Origin: Streptomyces eurythermus
Lineage (GTDB): Bacteria > Actinomycetota > Actinomycetes > Streptomycetales > Streptomycetaceae
DNA length: 64,000 bases
Reading direction: 5' to 3'
Assembly (NCBI RefSeq): GCF_014649115.1
Contig: NZ_BMSK01000014.1
Coordinates: forward strand, 62,001 to 126,000
Of this stretch, positions 1-8,348 are shown piece by piece; position 1 is the stretch's first letter, and each line of letters begins with the position of its first letter. A program made the translations under genes and the position numbers. The notes below the pieces were generated by a model. The model saw only the letters and a program-made list of their open reading frames with translations. It was not told the DNA's origin and made no database searches.

Positions 1-342
1 ACGTACCTCAGACCGGTCAAACCCACCGCGTCGAACACGTCGTACTTCATCGAGTGGCAGCACCCTCAGCACGGGCGGGGCTGTCTGACCGCGCGGCGCG
101 AGGGACCCGGCAAGGACCTGCTGGAACCGTGGCCGTGGAAGAGCTGTGACGCCACTCGCGCCTACCAGCACTTCCGCATCGAGCCCGCCGCCACGACCGA
201 CGCCCGCTACCGCCTGCGCCTCGAGGGCACTCAGCGCTGCGTGGGCCTCCGCGACGACTCCACCGAGACCGGAGCCGACGCGACGGTGGAACCCTGTAGC
301 AAGGCAGCGGACCAGGAATTCCTCATCAGAGCGGCGGCCTGA
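1..342 (+). CDS. C-terminal part of a ricin-type (RICIN-like) protein, 5' end outside the window
   Basis: The frame is open from base 1 to a TGA at 340-342 and gives 113 residues. The end of the protein has the pattern of a beta-trefoil carbohydrate-binding repeat: aromatic and cysteine residues spaced around RCVGLRDD, then an acidic stretch, a second Cys (EPCSKAADQEF) and a short tail. Four cysteines are visible and could form disulfides. Beta-trefoils of this kind usually sit at the C-terminus of secreted hydrolases or of HTH proteins in Streptomyces; the N-terminal part that would decide between them is missing. Family assignment is by pattern only. Confidence 0.6.
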   Translation, partial: TYLRPVKPTASNTSYFIEWQHPQHGRGCLTARREGPGKDLLEPWPWKSCDATRAYQHFRIEPAATTDARYRLRLEGTQRCVGLRDDSTETGADATVEPCSKAADQEFLIRAAA

Positions 343-393
343 CACCGGAGACCGGTGCGGTATCGCTGGGATGGCGGCCGCGGGGCCTTCGTC

Positions 394-428
394 GTGCGGG
401 CGCGAGTTCGGCTGACCCGCGCCCGCAC
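394..428. terminator. Bidirectional hairpin terminator between the ricin-like gene and trxA
   Basis: A perfect 11-bp stem (GTGCGGGCGCG at 394-404 against CGCGCCCGCAC at 418-428) closes a 13-nt loop between two convergent genes. A smaller hairpin, CACCGG-AGA-CCGGTG, lies at 343-357 directly after the plus-strand stop codon. There is no U-tract, which is normal for Streptomyces. Confidence 0.6.
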
Positions 429-437
429 CAGGGCGTC

Positions 438-815
<378 letters not shown>

Positions 816-955
816 GGCGTGATTCCCTCTTCCTGGTGTGGGGTGTGCCGACGGCGCAAACACGGCCGCCGGGCCGCCTATTCCATCCGTGCACGCCGCT
901 GTTCCGCGCGCGTACCCATGTGGCCGTGGCGCACACCACCCACCAGACTGACCCC

Positions 956-2386
956 ATGACGGAAACGGAATCGAACACGTACGACGTCGTGGTGATCGGG
1001 GCGGGACCGGTGGGCGAGAACATCGCCGACCGGACCCGGGCAGCCGGGCTGACCACCGCCGTCGTGGAGAGCGAACTGCTCGGCGGCGAGTGCTCGTACT
1101 GGGCCTGCATGCCCAGCAAGGCCCTGCTCAGGCCGGTCATCGCCCAGGCCGACGCCCGCCGCCTGCCCGGCCTCGCCGAGGCCGCGCGGGGCCCGCTCGA
1201 CACCCCGGCCGTGCTGGCCCGCCGCGACGAGTACACCTCCCACTGGCAGGACGACGGGCAGGCCGACTGGCTCGCGGGCACCGGCGCCGACCTGTACCGC
1301 GGCCACGGCCGGCTCGCCGGTCCGCGCACGGTCACCGTCACCGGCCCCGACGGCACCCTGACCACGCTCACCGCCCGGCACGCCGTCGCCGTCGCCACCG
1401 GAACCCGCGCCCAACTGCCCGACCTGCCCGGCCTCGCCGACGTCAGGCCCTGGACCAGCCGCGAGGCCACCAGCGCCAAGGCGGCCCCCGGGCGGCTCAT
1501 CGTCGTCGGCGGCGGGGTCGTCGCCACCGAGATGGCCACCGCCTGGCAGGCCCTCGGCTCCCGGGTCACCCTGCTGGTCCGCGGCAAGGGCCTGCTGAAC
1601 CGGATGGAGCCGTTCGCCGGGGAACTGGTCGCCGAGGCCCTCACCGAGGCGGGCGCCGACATCCGCACCGGCACCTCCGTGGAGTCCGTCCGCCGCGAGA
1701 ACGGCACCGTCGTGGCGGTCACCTCCGCCGGCGACCGGATCGAGGCCGACGAGATCCTCTTCGCCACCGGACGCGCCCCGCGCACCGACGACCTCGGCCT
1801 GGAGAGCGTCGGCCTGGAACCCGGCTCCTGGTTGGACACCGACGACAGCCTCCGCGTCACCGGCACCGACTGGCTGTACGCGGTCGGCGACGTCAACCAC
1901 CGCGCCCTCCTCACCCACCAGGGCAAGTACCAGGCCCGCATCGCCGGCGCCGCGATCGCCGCCCGCGCCGCCGGCGACACCCTCCTGGAGGAGCCCTGGG
2001 GCGCCCACGCCGCGACGGCCGACCACCACGCCGTACCCCAGGTCGTCTTCACCGACCCCGAGGCCGCCGCCGTCGGCCTCTCCCTCGCCGAGGCCGAGCA
2101 GGCCGGGCACCGGGTGCGCGCCGTGGACGTCGAGTTCTCCTCCGTGGCGGGCGCCGGCCTGTACGGCGACGGCTACCGGGGCCGCGCCCGCATGGTCGTC
2201 GACCTGGAGGACGAGATCCTGCGCGGAGTCACCTTCGTCGGCCCCGGCGTCGGCGAGCTGATCCACTCGGCCACCATCGCGATCACCGGCCGGGTCCCGG
2301 TCGGCCGCCTGTGGCACGCGGTCCCGTCCTACCCGACCCTGAGCGAGGTCTGGCTGCGGCTCCTGGAGGCGTACCGGGACAACTGA
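956..2386 (+). CDS. Pyridine nucleotide-disulfide oxidoreductase (mercuric reductase/lipoamide dehydrogenase fold)
   Basis: A 476-residue flavoprotein. The N-terminal FAD-binding glycine motif GAGPVG is at 15-20 and the redox-active pair is CSYWAC (Cys46 and Cys51, followed by PSKALL). The NAD(P) motif is VGGGVVATE, the second FAD motif ends AVGDV, and a C-terminal dimerisation domain starts at VPQVVFTDPE. In classical family members the C-terminus carries an active-site His in HPTxSE; here the sequence is SYPTLSE, so that His is replaced by Tyr. The dithiol is intact but the substrate is unknown. It is divergent from thioredoxin. ATG 956 precedes the FAD domain by a normal short leader. Confidence 0.85.
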   Translation: MTETESNTYDVVVIGAGPVGENIADRTRAAGLTTAVVESELLGGECSYWACMPSKALLRPVIAQADARRLPGLAEAARGPLDTPAVLARRDEYTSHWQDDGQADWLAGTGADLYRGHGRLAGPRTVTVTGPDGTLTTLTARHAVAVATGTRAQLPDLPGLADVRPWTSREATSAKAAPGRLIVVGGGVVATEMATAWQALGSRVTLLVRGKGLLNRMEPFAGELVAEALTEAGADIRTGTSVESVRRENGTVVAVTSAGDRIEADEILFATGRAPRTDDLGLESVGLEPGSWLDTDDSLRVTGTDWLYAVGDVNHRALLTHQGKYQARIAGAAIAARAAGDTLLEEPWGAHAATADHHAVPQVVFTDPEAAAVGLSLAEAEQAGHRVRAVDVEFSSVAGAGLYGDGYRGRARMVVDLEDEILRGVTFVGPGVGELIHSATIAITGRVPVGRLWHAVPSYPTLSEVWLRLLEAYRDN

Positions 2387-2395
2387 CCGCGGCGA

Positions 2396-3037
2396 CTACG
2401 GCAGCCGGAAGCCCAGGGCCTCGGCCGCCGGGTGCGGGGTCGGCTGGGACCACAGGGACGCCACCGCCTCGTTCGTCGACAGCGAGCGCGGCTCCGCGCG
2501 GTCCAGGTACAGCGTGCCGTCGAGGTGGTCCGTCTCGTGCTGGACGATCCGGGCCGGCCAGCCGGTGAACACCTCGTCCAGCGGGCGGCCGTGCTCGTCC
2601 TCGCCGCGCAGCCGCACCTCGGCGTGCCGGGCCACCACAGCCTGCCAGCCCGGCACGCTCAGACAGCCCTCGAAGAACGCGGCCCGGGCGGTGCCCACCG
2701 GCTCGTACACCGGGTTGACCAGCACCCGGAACGGCTGCGGGACCCGGCCCCGGGCCGCCGCCACCTCCGGCGGCACCGGTGCCGGGTCCTCGATGACCGC
2801 GATCCGGAGCGGGATGCCGACCTGCGGGGCGGCCAGGCCCACACCGGGCGCCGCGCGCATGGTGGCGCGCAGCGCCTCGACGAACCGGGCCAGCAGCGCG
2901 GGGCCGAGCTGACCGTCGTACGGCTCGGTGCCGCGCCGCAGCACCGGCCGGCCGGCCGCGACGATGGGCAAGGGACCGCCGGCGGCGAGGAGTTCCTCGA
3001 CCCGCTCGGCGAGCGGTGTGTCATCACGGGGTGCCAT
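2396..3037 (-). CDS. def: Peptide deformylase
   Basis: A 213-residue metalloenzyme that removes the formyl group from the N-terminal Met of new proteins. All three family motifs are present: GVGLAAPQ (residues 65-72), EGCLS (123-127, metal-ligand Cys125) and QHETDH (166-171, ligands His167 and His171, catalytic Glu168). The ATG at 3037 is chosen because the longer frame upstream is low-complexity Arg/Pro sequence across the intergenic repeats. It ends 9 bp from the convergent oxidoreductase gene. Streptomyces usually carry several deformylases; this one may be an accessory copy. Confidence 0.93.
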   Translation of the reverse strand: MAPRDDTPLAERVEELLAAGGPLPIVAAGRPVLRRGTEPYDGQLGPALLARFVEALRATMRAAPGVGLAAPQVGIPLRIAVIEDPAPVPPEVAAARGRVPQPFRVLVNPVYEPVGTARAAFFEGCLSVPGWQAVVARHAEVRLRGEDEHGRPLDEVFTGWPARIVQHETDHLDGTLYLDRAEPRSLSTNEAVASLWSQPTPHPAAEALGFRLP

Positions 3038-3100
3038 CGCGTCAGCATGCCACGCCCGGCCCCGCACCCGGTGGCACCCCCGGGCACCGGCGCGCACCCG

Positions 3101-3164
3101 GCGCGGGCCGCGCGGGGCCGGGGCACTGTCGGTGCGCGGGCCGCGCGGCCGGGGCACTGTCAGT
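3101..3164. repeat. Tandem duplication of about 32 bp upstream of the BlaI-type gene
   Basis: Two adjacent copies (3101-3133 and 3134-3164) share the core GCGCGGGCCGCGCGG and the tail CCGGGGCACTGTC; the second copy is 2 bp shorter. It lies between def and the BlaI-type gene. Confidence 0.7.
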
Positions 3165-3227
3165 GGCGTGAAGTAGCGTGGGACGGGTCGGTGAGAGAGC
3201 AGTGGGAGACGGGGGAGGGGACCGGAG

Positions 3228-3626
3228 ATGACAGGGCAGGACGGCCGGGCCCGGCGGCGCGGCCAGGGCGAACTGGAAGGCCAGGTGCTCGGCGTGCTGC
3301 GCGAGGCGGACGGGCCGGTCAGCGCCGCCTGGGTGCAGCGGCGCCTCGGCGGCGACCTCGCCTACACCACGGTCGTCACCATCCTGACCCGGCTGCTCGC
3401 CAAGGACGTCGTCTCCCGCGAGCGGCACGGCCGGTCCTTCCTGTGGACGCCGACGGCCGACGTCGCCCGGCTCGCCGCCCTGCGCATGCGCCGTCTGCTG
3501 GACGGCGAGCGGGACCGCGAGGCGGTCCTGGCCAGCTTCGTCACCGCCCTGCCGCCCGGCGACGAACAGGTGCTGCGGGCCCTGCTCGACATCCCGGCCC
3601 CGGACGCCGGCCGCCCGGAGGACTGA
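3228..3626 (+). CDS. BlaI/MecI-family winged-helix repressor
   Basis: A 132-residue DNA-binding protein. The winged-helix region runs through residues 13-75: helix ELEGQVLGVLREA, recognition segment YTTVVTILTRLLAKD, then a wing RERHGRSFLWTP. The C-terminal helices (LAALRMRRLLDG and onwards) match the dimerisation part of BlaI/MecI. In the classical systems the repressor is cleaved when a membrane metalloprotease senses a signal. The next gene, 6 bp downstream, is just such a protease. The SD is in GGGGACCGGAG directly before ATG 3228. The controlled genes are not shown by sequence; the nearby ctaG/DUF2243 pair is a guess from context. Confidence 0.9.
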   Translation: MTGQDGRARRRGQGELEGQVLGVLREADGPVSAAWVQRRLGGDLAYTTVVTILTRLLAKDVVSRERHGRSFLWTPTADVARLAALRMRRLLDGERDREAVLASFVTALPPGDEQVLRALLDIPAPDAGRPED

Positions 3627-3632
3627 GCGCCG

Positions 3633-4562
3633 ATGGGGGTCTTCGTCTTCCTGCCGCTGGTGCTGCCGCTGTCCGCGTGGCCGGTCGCCCGGCTCGCCGA
3701 GAACCGGCTGCACCCGCGCACCGCCACCCGGCTGCTGACCGTGGTCGCCGTGGTCATGGCCGTGTGCAGCACGCTGTGCCTGGCCCTGCTCATGGTGGTC
3801 GGCACCGCGCAACTGCCCGGAAACCCGCTGCCCGACGGCTGGTCCGACCCCGAGGTGCGGGCCGCCGTCCCGCACGACGAGGTGGCCGGCCGGGCCGCGA
3901 TACCGGCGCTCGCCGTGGTCGCCGCCGCCTGCGCCCGTACCCTGTGGCGGCACCGCCGGGTCACCCGCCGCGCCCGCCGGGCCCTGGCCGGAGTGCCGGG
4001 CCCCACGGTGGCCGTCCTGCCCGACAGCACGCCGTACGCGTACGCGCTGCCCGGCGGCCGGGGCCGGATCGTGGCCAGCACGGCCCTGCTGGACGGGCTC
4101 GCCCCGGCCGAGCGGCGCGCCCTGTTCGCGCACGAACGCGCCCATCTGACCGCCCGTCACCACCGTCATCTGCTCGCCGCGCACCTGGCCGCCCGCGCCA
4201 ACCCGTTCCTGCGCCCGCTGCGCACCGCCGTCGTCTACACGGCCGAGCGGTGGGCGGACGAGGAGGCGGCCCGCGCGGTGGGCGACCGGCGCACGGTCGC
4301 CCGTGCCATCGGCAAGGCGGCGCTGCTGTCCCCGCGCACCCCGGCGCCCACCCTGGCCGCGCTCGCCGCGCCCGGACCCGTGCCGCGCCGGGTGGCCGCG
4401 CTGCTGGCGCCCGCACCGGCGGCCCGCACCTGGCCGTCGGCGTTCACCGCGGTCGGCCTGGCCGCCTGGGGCGCCGCCGCCGGGGCGCTGGCCTCCGCGA
4501 TGTCGTCGGCGAACTCGGCCGTCACCCTGGTCCTGATCCTGCGCGCGGCCACCCCTTTGTGA
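3633..4562 (+). CDS. M56-family (BlaR1-like) membrane zinc metallopeptidase
   Basis: A 309-residue membrane protease. Hydrophobic segments lie at about residues 2-20, 33-57, 88-101 and near the C-terminus (437-residue class BlaR1 has more). The zinc site HERAH is at 167-171 (HExxH), and a downstream Glu in ERWADEEA is the probable third ligand. Unlike BlaR1 there is no C-terminal penicillin-binding sensor domain, so the inducer is unknown. It starts 6 bp after the BlaI-type stop, with GGAGGAC inside the upstream gene as SD, so the two are probably one operon. This two-gene arrangement is common in actinomycetes. Confidence 0.88.
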   Translation: MGVFVFLPLVLPLSAWPVARLAENRLHPRTATRLLTVVAVVMAVCSTLCLALLMVVGTAQLPGNPLPDGWSDPEVRAAVPHDEVAGRAAIPALAVVAAACARTLWRHRRVTRRARRALAGVPGPTVAVLPDSTPYAYALPGGRGRIVASTALLDGLAPAERRALFAHERAHLTARHHRHLLAAHLAARANPFLRPLRTAVVYTAERWADEEAARAVGDRRTVARAIGKAALLSPRTPAPTLAALAAPGPVPRRVAALLAPAPAARTWPSAFTAVGLAAWGAAAGALASAMSSANSAVTLVLILRAATPL

Positions 4563-4648
4563 ACCGGAGGCATCCATGGCTCACACGATGTGACCGCGGG
4601 TCCGTTCGAGGGCCGGGGCCTCCGGCGTACCCGGCGGCCGGTCAGGAG

Positions 4649-4732
4649 CCACCGGGTGGTCAACCGGCGGGTCGCGCCCGGGGCCGGGAACCACCGGGTG
4701 GTCACCCGGACGGTCGCGCCCGCGGCCTGAGG
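4649..4732. repeat. 42-bp tandem duplication spanning the 3' end of ctaG
   Basis: Copy 1 (4649-4690) and copy 2 (4691-4732) both begin CCACCGGGTGGTCA and share GGTCGCGCCCG. Copy 2 contains the last codons and the stop of the minus-strand ctaG. Each copy holds a small palindrome (CCACC-G-GGTGG; extended to ACCACC-G-GGTGGT at 4690-4702) that could act as a terminator between convergent genes. Confidence 0.75.
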
Positions 4733-5559
4733 GAGACGGGCCGCGCGAACGGGCGGCGGCCGGGACGCGGCCGCGCGAACGGGCGGTGCCCGGGGCGCCA
4801 GGTGGCGACCAGCGCCGCCGCCAGCAGCAGTTCGGCGATGTCACCGCCGTAGTACATGATCTCCGCGCCGCCCCGGACCTCGGACGCGGGAGCGTGGACG
4901 GCCACCCCGAAGCCGCCGTACATCAGTTGCGCGGCGACCGCGTGCACGGCGATCGCGCAGCCCAGCCAGACCAGCCGGGCGGGCACGCCGGGCCGGGCCG
5001 GGGCGGGGTCGGGACCGGCGACGGCGTGCGCGAACAGGCACCCCGACAGCAGGAAGTGCGCGTGCACCAGCCAGTGCCCGGCCGGGTGGGCCATGGCGGT
5101 GTCGTACAGCGGGGTGAAGTACAGCACCGGAAGGCTGCCGACCGACAGCAGTACGGCCACCGGCGGGCGGCTCAGCAGGCGCGCCGGGGCACTGTGCAGC
5201 ACCGCGCTCAGCCGGCGCGCGCGGGGCGCGGAAACGGCGCGCAGCACGAGGGTGACCGGGGCGCCGAGCACCAGGGCGAGCGGCGCGTACATCCCGATGA
5301 GCAGGTGCTGGACCATATGACCGCGGAAGTCCCGGTGCGCGAAGGGCGCGACCGGCGGCAGCAGCGCCGCCGCCAGCAGCACCACGCCGGCGCAGAACGC
5401 GGCGGTGCGCCAGCGACTCCAGGCCCGCACCGGGTTGCGCCGGCGCGCCCGGAGGACCAGCAGCGGATAGCCGCCCGCGCACACCAGCAGGGCCAGGACC
5501 GGCAGGACGACGCCCAGCGCGCCACCGCCCGCCGGGTGGGAGGTGTGGTGGTGGTCCAT
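4702..5559 (-). CDS. ctaG: Cytochrome c oxidase assembly protein, caa3_CtaG family
   Basis: A 285-residue polytopic membrane protein with about seven hydrophobic helices, an N-terminal MDHHHTSHP, and conserved HMVQHLL and HWLVHAHFLLSG motifs with several in-membrane histidines that suit copper handling. Family members assist copper insertion into, or assembly of, caa3-type oxidases. The C-terminal 30 residues are low-complexity Arg/Pro and may come from local duplication. The start ATG at 5559 overlaps the TGA of the upstream DUF2243 gene by one base (TGATG), which indicates translational coupling. Its 3' end is duplicated in tandem at 4649-4732. Confidence 0.88.
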   Translation of the reverse strand: MDHHHTSHPAGGGALGVVLPVLALLVCAGGYPLLVLRARRRNPVRAWSRWRTAAFCAGVVLLAAALLPPVAPFAHRDFRGHMVQHLLIGMYAPLALVLGAPVTLVLRAVSAPRARRLSAVLHSAPARLLSRPPVAVLLSVGSLPVLYFTPLYDTAMAHPAGHWLVHAHFLLSGCLFAHAVAGPDPAPARPGVPARLVWLGCAIAVHAVAAQLMYGGFGVAVHAPASEVRGGAEIMYYGGDIAELLLAAALVATWRPGHRPFARPRPGRRPFARPVSLRPRARPSG

Positions 5560-6119
5560 CAGTCGAGGCGTCCCGCACCGACCGCGCCCGGCGCCGCCGG
5601 GTCGAAGGAGCGGCCGCCCCGCCGGAGCAGCAGACCGCCGGCCACCAGCAGCGCCCCGAGGACCAGGAAGGCCACGTCCCACCACACCTGGTACGAACCG
5701 CCGCGCACATGGTGGATGCCCAGGATCTGGTGGTCCAGCAGACCCTCCACCAGGTTGAACAGGCCCCAGCCGGCCAGGATCCAGCCCCACAGCACCCGCG
5801 AGGCCCACACCCGCCGCCGGCCGGTGGTCACCCGGGCGTACAGCACGGCGAGCCCGGACAGGACGGCCAGCCAGCACACGGTGTGGAAGACGCCGTCCCA
5901 CACGGTGTTCATCTCCAGCCCGGAGACGCTCTTCGGGTCGTAGTACTTCACCCCGATGCGGTCGTGGTCGGTGCTGGTCAGCATGTGGTGCCACCGAAGG
6001 AGCTGGTGCAGCAGGATCCCGTCGACGAATCCGCCGAGCCCCACTCCCAGCAGGATGCCGGGCAGGCGCAGACTGGCGGGCGCGGTGTCGCTCCTGGTGT
6101 CGCGTACGGTCGTTGCCAT
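5559..6119 (-). CDS. DUF2243 membrane protein
   Basis: A 186-residue integral membrane protein with four hydrophobic helices. The diagnostic family motif is GFVDGILLHQLLRWHHM near residues 30-46, with a later NLVEGLLDHQILGIHH; the paired histidines suggest metal or heme contact. The family has no defined function but is regularly found beside caa3_CtaG proteins, as here. ATG 6119 is chosen over an upstream Met because the preceding residues look like leader sequence and GAGCG lies just upstream. It is the first gene of a two-gene operon with ctaG. Confidence 0.88.
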   Translation of the reverse strand: MATTVRDTRSDTAPASLRLPGILLGVGLGGFVDGILLHQLLRWHHMLTSTDHDRIGVKYYDPKSVSGLEMNTVWDGVFHTVCWLAVLSGLAVLYARVTTGRRRVWASRVLWGWILAGWGLFNLVEGLLDHQILGIHHVRGGSYQVWWDVAFLVLGALLVAGGLLLRRGGRSFDPAAPGAVGAGRLD

Positions 6120-6316
6120 CGCTCCTCGTCTCGGTCGATTCGGGTGGATCGGTTCCGGCTGAGGTGCCCTCACGACAGCTATCAGTTCCCGGACGCCACC
6201 GCTGCCTCGGGCTCGGCCAACTGCGCGGCCCGGTGGAACGGCCGACTTCCGACGGGCCGGGGACGCCCGCCGGGCGCGCGCGTTCGTATCCGGTACCCGG
6301 CGAATGATTGATAAGC

Positions 6317-6345
6317 CATAACTTGCGCGCTTTCACCCGCGTTTC
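6317..6345 (+). promoter_or_regulatory. Candidate sigma-BldN-type promoter of the chaplin gene
   Basis: CATAAC (6317-6322), a 17-bp spacer and CGTTTC (6340-6345) resemble the BldN consensus CGTAAC-N16-CGTTGA (5/6 and 4/6). Chaplin genes are known BldN targets. The spacing is 1 bp longer than consensus, so this is a suggestion only. Confidence 0.35.
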
Positions 6346-6395
6346 ACCGGGTGCGGGCAAGTGCCCGCGACCGTATCTGGAAGGACAGGGAACCG

Positions 6396-7115
6396 ATGAA
6401 ACGGGTTACCCGAAACAGTGTCATCGCCGTCGCCGCCGCCTCGGGCGCGATGGCAGTGGCCGGGCCGGCGCACGCCGACTCCGCCGCGGGCGGGTACGCG
6501 GGCGGCTCGCCCGGGCTGATCTCCGGCAACGGCATCCAGTTGCCGGTGCACGTTCCGGTGAACGCGTGCGGGAACACGGTGGACGTGGTGGGACTGCTCA
6601 ACCCCGCCATGGGCAACCGCTGCGCCAACCAGGGTGACCGCACCGGGGGCAAGGAAGGCGCCGCGACATCGGGCGGGGCCACGGCCGTGGGCAAGGAGCA
6701 GGGCTCGCCCGGGGTGATCTCCGGCAACGGCCTCCAGCTCCCGGCCGATCTGCCGGTGAACGTCAGCGGCAACACCGTGGACGTGGTGGGGGTGCTCAAC
6801 CCGGTCTTCGGGAACCAGTCCGTGAACACCTCCGGCACCCGCCCCGACACCCCCGGCCGGTCCACACCGCCCGCGCCGCAGCCGCCCACCCGGCACACAC
6901 CGCCGGCGCGCCACCAGCCGCACCAGCCGCCGCACCACGCGACCCCGACCCGCCCGGCGCCCCACCCGTCGTCCAGCGTCGTACGGCAGCGCCCGCCCGG
7001 CACCCTGGCCCGCACCGGAACGGACGGCACCTGGACGGCCGCCGTCGCGGGCCTGGCGTCGCTGGCGGGCGGAACCGTGCTGTACCGGCGCTTCCGGCCG
7101 AGGACCGAGCGCTGA
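6396..7115 (+). CDS. Long chaplin with two chaplin domains and a sortase sorting signal
   Basis: A 239-residue secreted, wall-anchored surface protein. A signal peptide ends near AHA-DS (about residue 28). Chaplin domain 1 is at about 38-78 (SPGLISGNGIQLP ... VNACGNTVDVVG ... GNRCANQ) with the usual two cysteines (58, 76). Domain 2 at about 103-143 repeats the pattern but has Ser in place of both Cys. A Pro/His-rich wall spacer leads to LARTG (204-208, an LAxTG signal of class E sortase), a hydrophobic helix and a basic tail RRFRPRTER. Chaplins coat aerial hyphae with amyloid-like fibres, and the long anchored ones hold the short ones at the wall. The SD is AAGGACAGGGA. Confidence 0.95.
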   Translation: MKRVTRNSVIAVAAASGAMAVAGPAHADSAAGGYAGGSPGLISGNGIQLPVHVPVNACGNTVDVVGLLNPAMGNRCANQGDRTGGKEGAATSGGATAVGKEQGSPGVISGNGLQLPADLPVNVSGNTVDVVGVLNPVFGNQSVNTSGTRPDTPGRSTPPAPQPPTRHTPPARHQPHQPPHHATPTRPAPHPSSSVVRQRPPGTLARTGTDGTWTAAVAGLASLAGGTVLYRRFRPRTER

Positions 7116-7152
7116 CCCCGGCCGCCCCCTCCGGTGCCGGTAGGGGGCGGCC

Positions 7153-7272
7153 GCACGACCACGTACGCCCGCACGACCACGTACGCCCGCACGACCACGT
7201 ACGCCCGCGCGACCACGTACGCCCGCGCGACCGTGCAAGCCCATACGACCGTGTACGCCCGTACGACCGCGC
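7153..7272. repeat. 18-bp tandem array next to the 3' end of the sigma factor gene
   Basis: Six consecutive 18-bp units fill 7153-7260, followed by a partial unit. Units 1-3 are identical (GCACGACCACGTACGCCC); units 4-6 drift at a few positions. The array begins about 40 bp after the chaplin stop and ends about 15 bp from the stop of the minus-strand sigma factor. Every unit contains the near-palindrome CGTACG or a variant. It has no spacers and is not CRISPR. Confidence 0.9.
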
Positions 7273-7286
7273 GGCCGGGGGCGGAC

Positions 7287-8217
7287 TCAGCGGCGCAGGG
7301 TGACCTCCTGGTCCATACGGGCCAGCTTCTCGGGGTTGCGCACGGCGTACAGGCCGGTGACACGGCCGTCGGCGATGCGCAGGGCGAGGACGGTGTCCAC
7401 CCTGCCGTCGAGCCGGAGGACCAGCGCCGGGCAGCCGTTGACCAGGGCCGGCCGGAGCGCCGCCGCGCCGAACCTGCGCAACCCGGCGGCCAGCGGGGCG
7501 ACCCGCTCGGCGCCCACGACCGGCTCCGGCGCGGCCTGGGCGATCCCCCCGCCGTCACCCAGGAAGACGACGTCAGGCGCCAGGATGCCGAGCAGCCCGC
7601 GCAGGTCGCCCGTGTCGACGGCCTGCCGGAACGCCTCCAGCACGGCCTGCGTCTCGGCGGCGGAGACCGCGCGGCCGGCGGGCGGCGACATGGGCGCGGG
7701 CCCGGTGGGTGATCTGCCGGACCGCGGCCAGGCTCTTGCCGACGGCCCCGGCTATCTCCTCGTACTCCACCCCGAACACCTCGCGGAGCACGAACACCGC
7801 CCGTTCGGTGGGGGTGAGCGTCTCCAGCACCAGCAGCATCGCCATCGAGACGCTGTCGGCCAGTTCGACGTCCTCCGCCACGTCGGGCGCGGTCAGCAGC
7901 GGTTCGGGCAGCCAGGGACCGACGTAGGACTCCTTGCGCCGGGCGAGCGTCCGCAGCCGGGCCAGTGCCTGGCGGGTGGTGATCCGGACCAGGTACGCCC
8001 GCGGGTTGCGCACGGTTCCCGGATCGACGTCCGCCCAGCGCAGCCAGGTCTCCTGGAGGACGTCCTCGGCGTCGGCGGCCGAGCCGAGGATCTCGTAGGC
8101 GACGGTGAACAGCAGGTTGCGGTGGGCGACGAACGCCCCGGTGGCCACGTCCACGCGCGACACCGGGGGTTCCGCCGTACCCGCACCCGTACCCGCGCCC
8201 GTGTCGCGCTCGCTCAT
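7287..8217 (-). pseudogene. ECF41/SigJ-type sigma factor with SnoaL-like C-terminal domain, split by a frameshift
   Basis: Two frames together make one family member. The first frame (ATG 8217 to a stop at 7573) has sigma region 2 (AYEILGSAADAEDVLQETWLRW) and region 4 (LTPTERAVFVLREVFGVEYEEIA ... VRQITHRARAHVAARRPR). It then turns into low-complexity Arg/Gly sequence. The expected C-terminal extension (VSAAETQAVLEAFRQAVDTGD ... LRIADGRVTGLYAVRNPEKL, SnoaL fold) is intact in another frame from about 7680 to the stop at 7287. The jump lies in the GC run at about 7665-7690 and needs a 2-nt loss or 1-nt gain. It could be a true mutation, a sequencing error or, less likely, recoding. SD GGGAG precedes 8217. 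Confidence 0.8.
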
Positions 8218-8348
8218 GCCCGCTCCCGCCTGTTCGCCCCTCGGCCCCGTCACACCCACGAGATGCCGGCGGGCACCGCCGTGTGACAACCAAGGCCGGT
8301 GACGTGCCTCACAGAGGGAGGCGCGGTCTCAGAGGGAAGGGAGGGGCC

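Noticed and set aside
7153-7272. Array considered as CRISPR
   Set aside because: Units are directly adjacent with no spacers and no cas genes are nearby.
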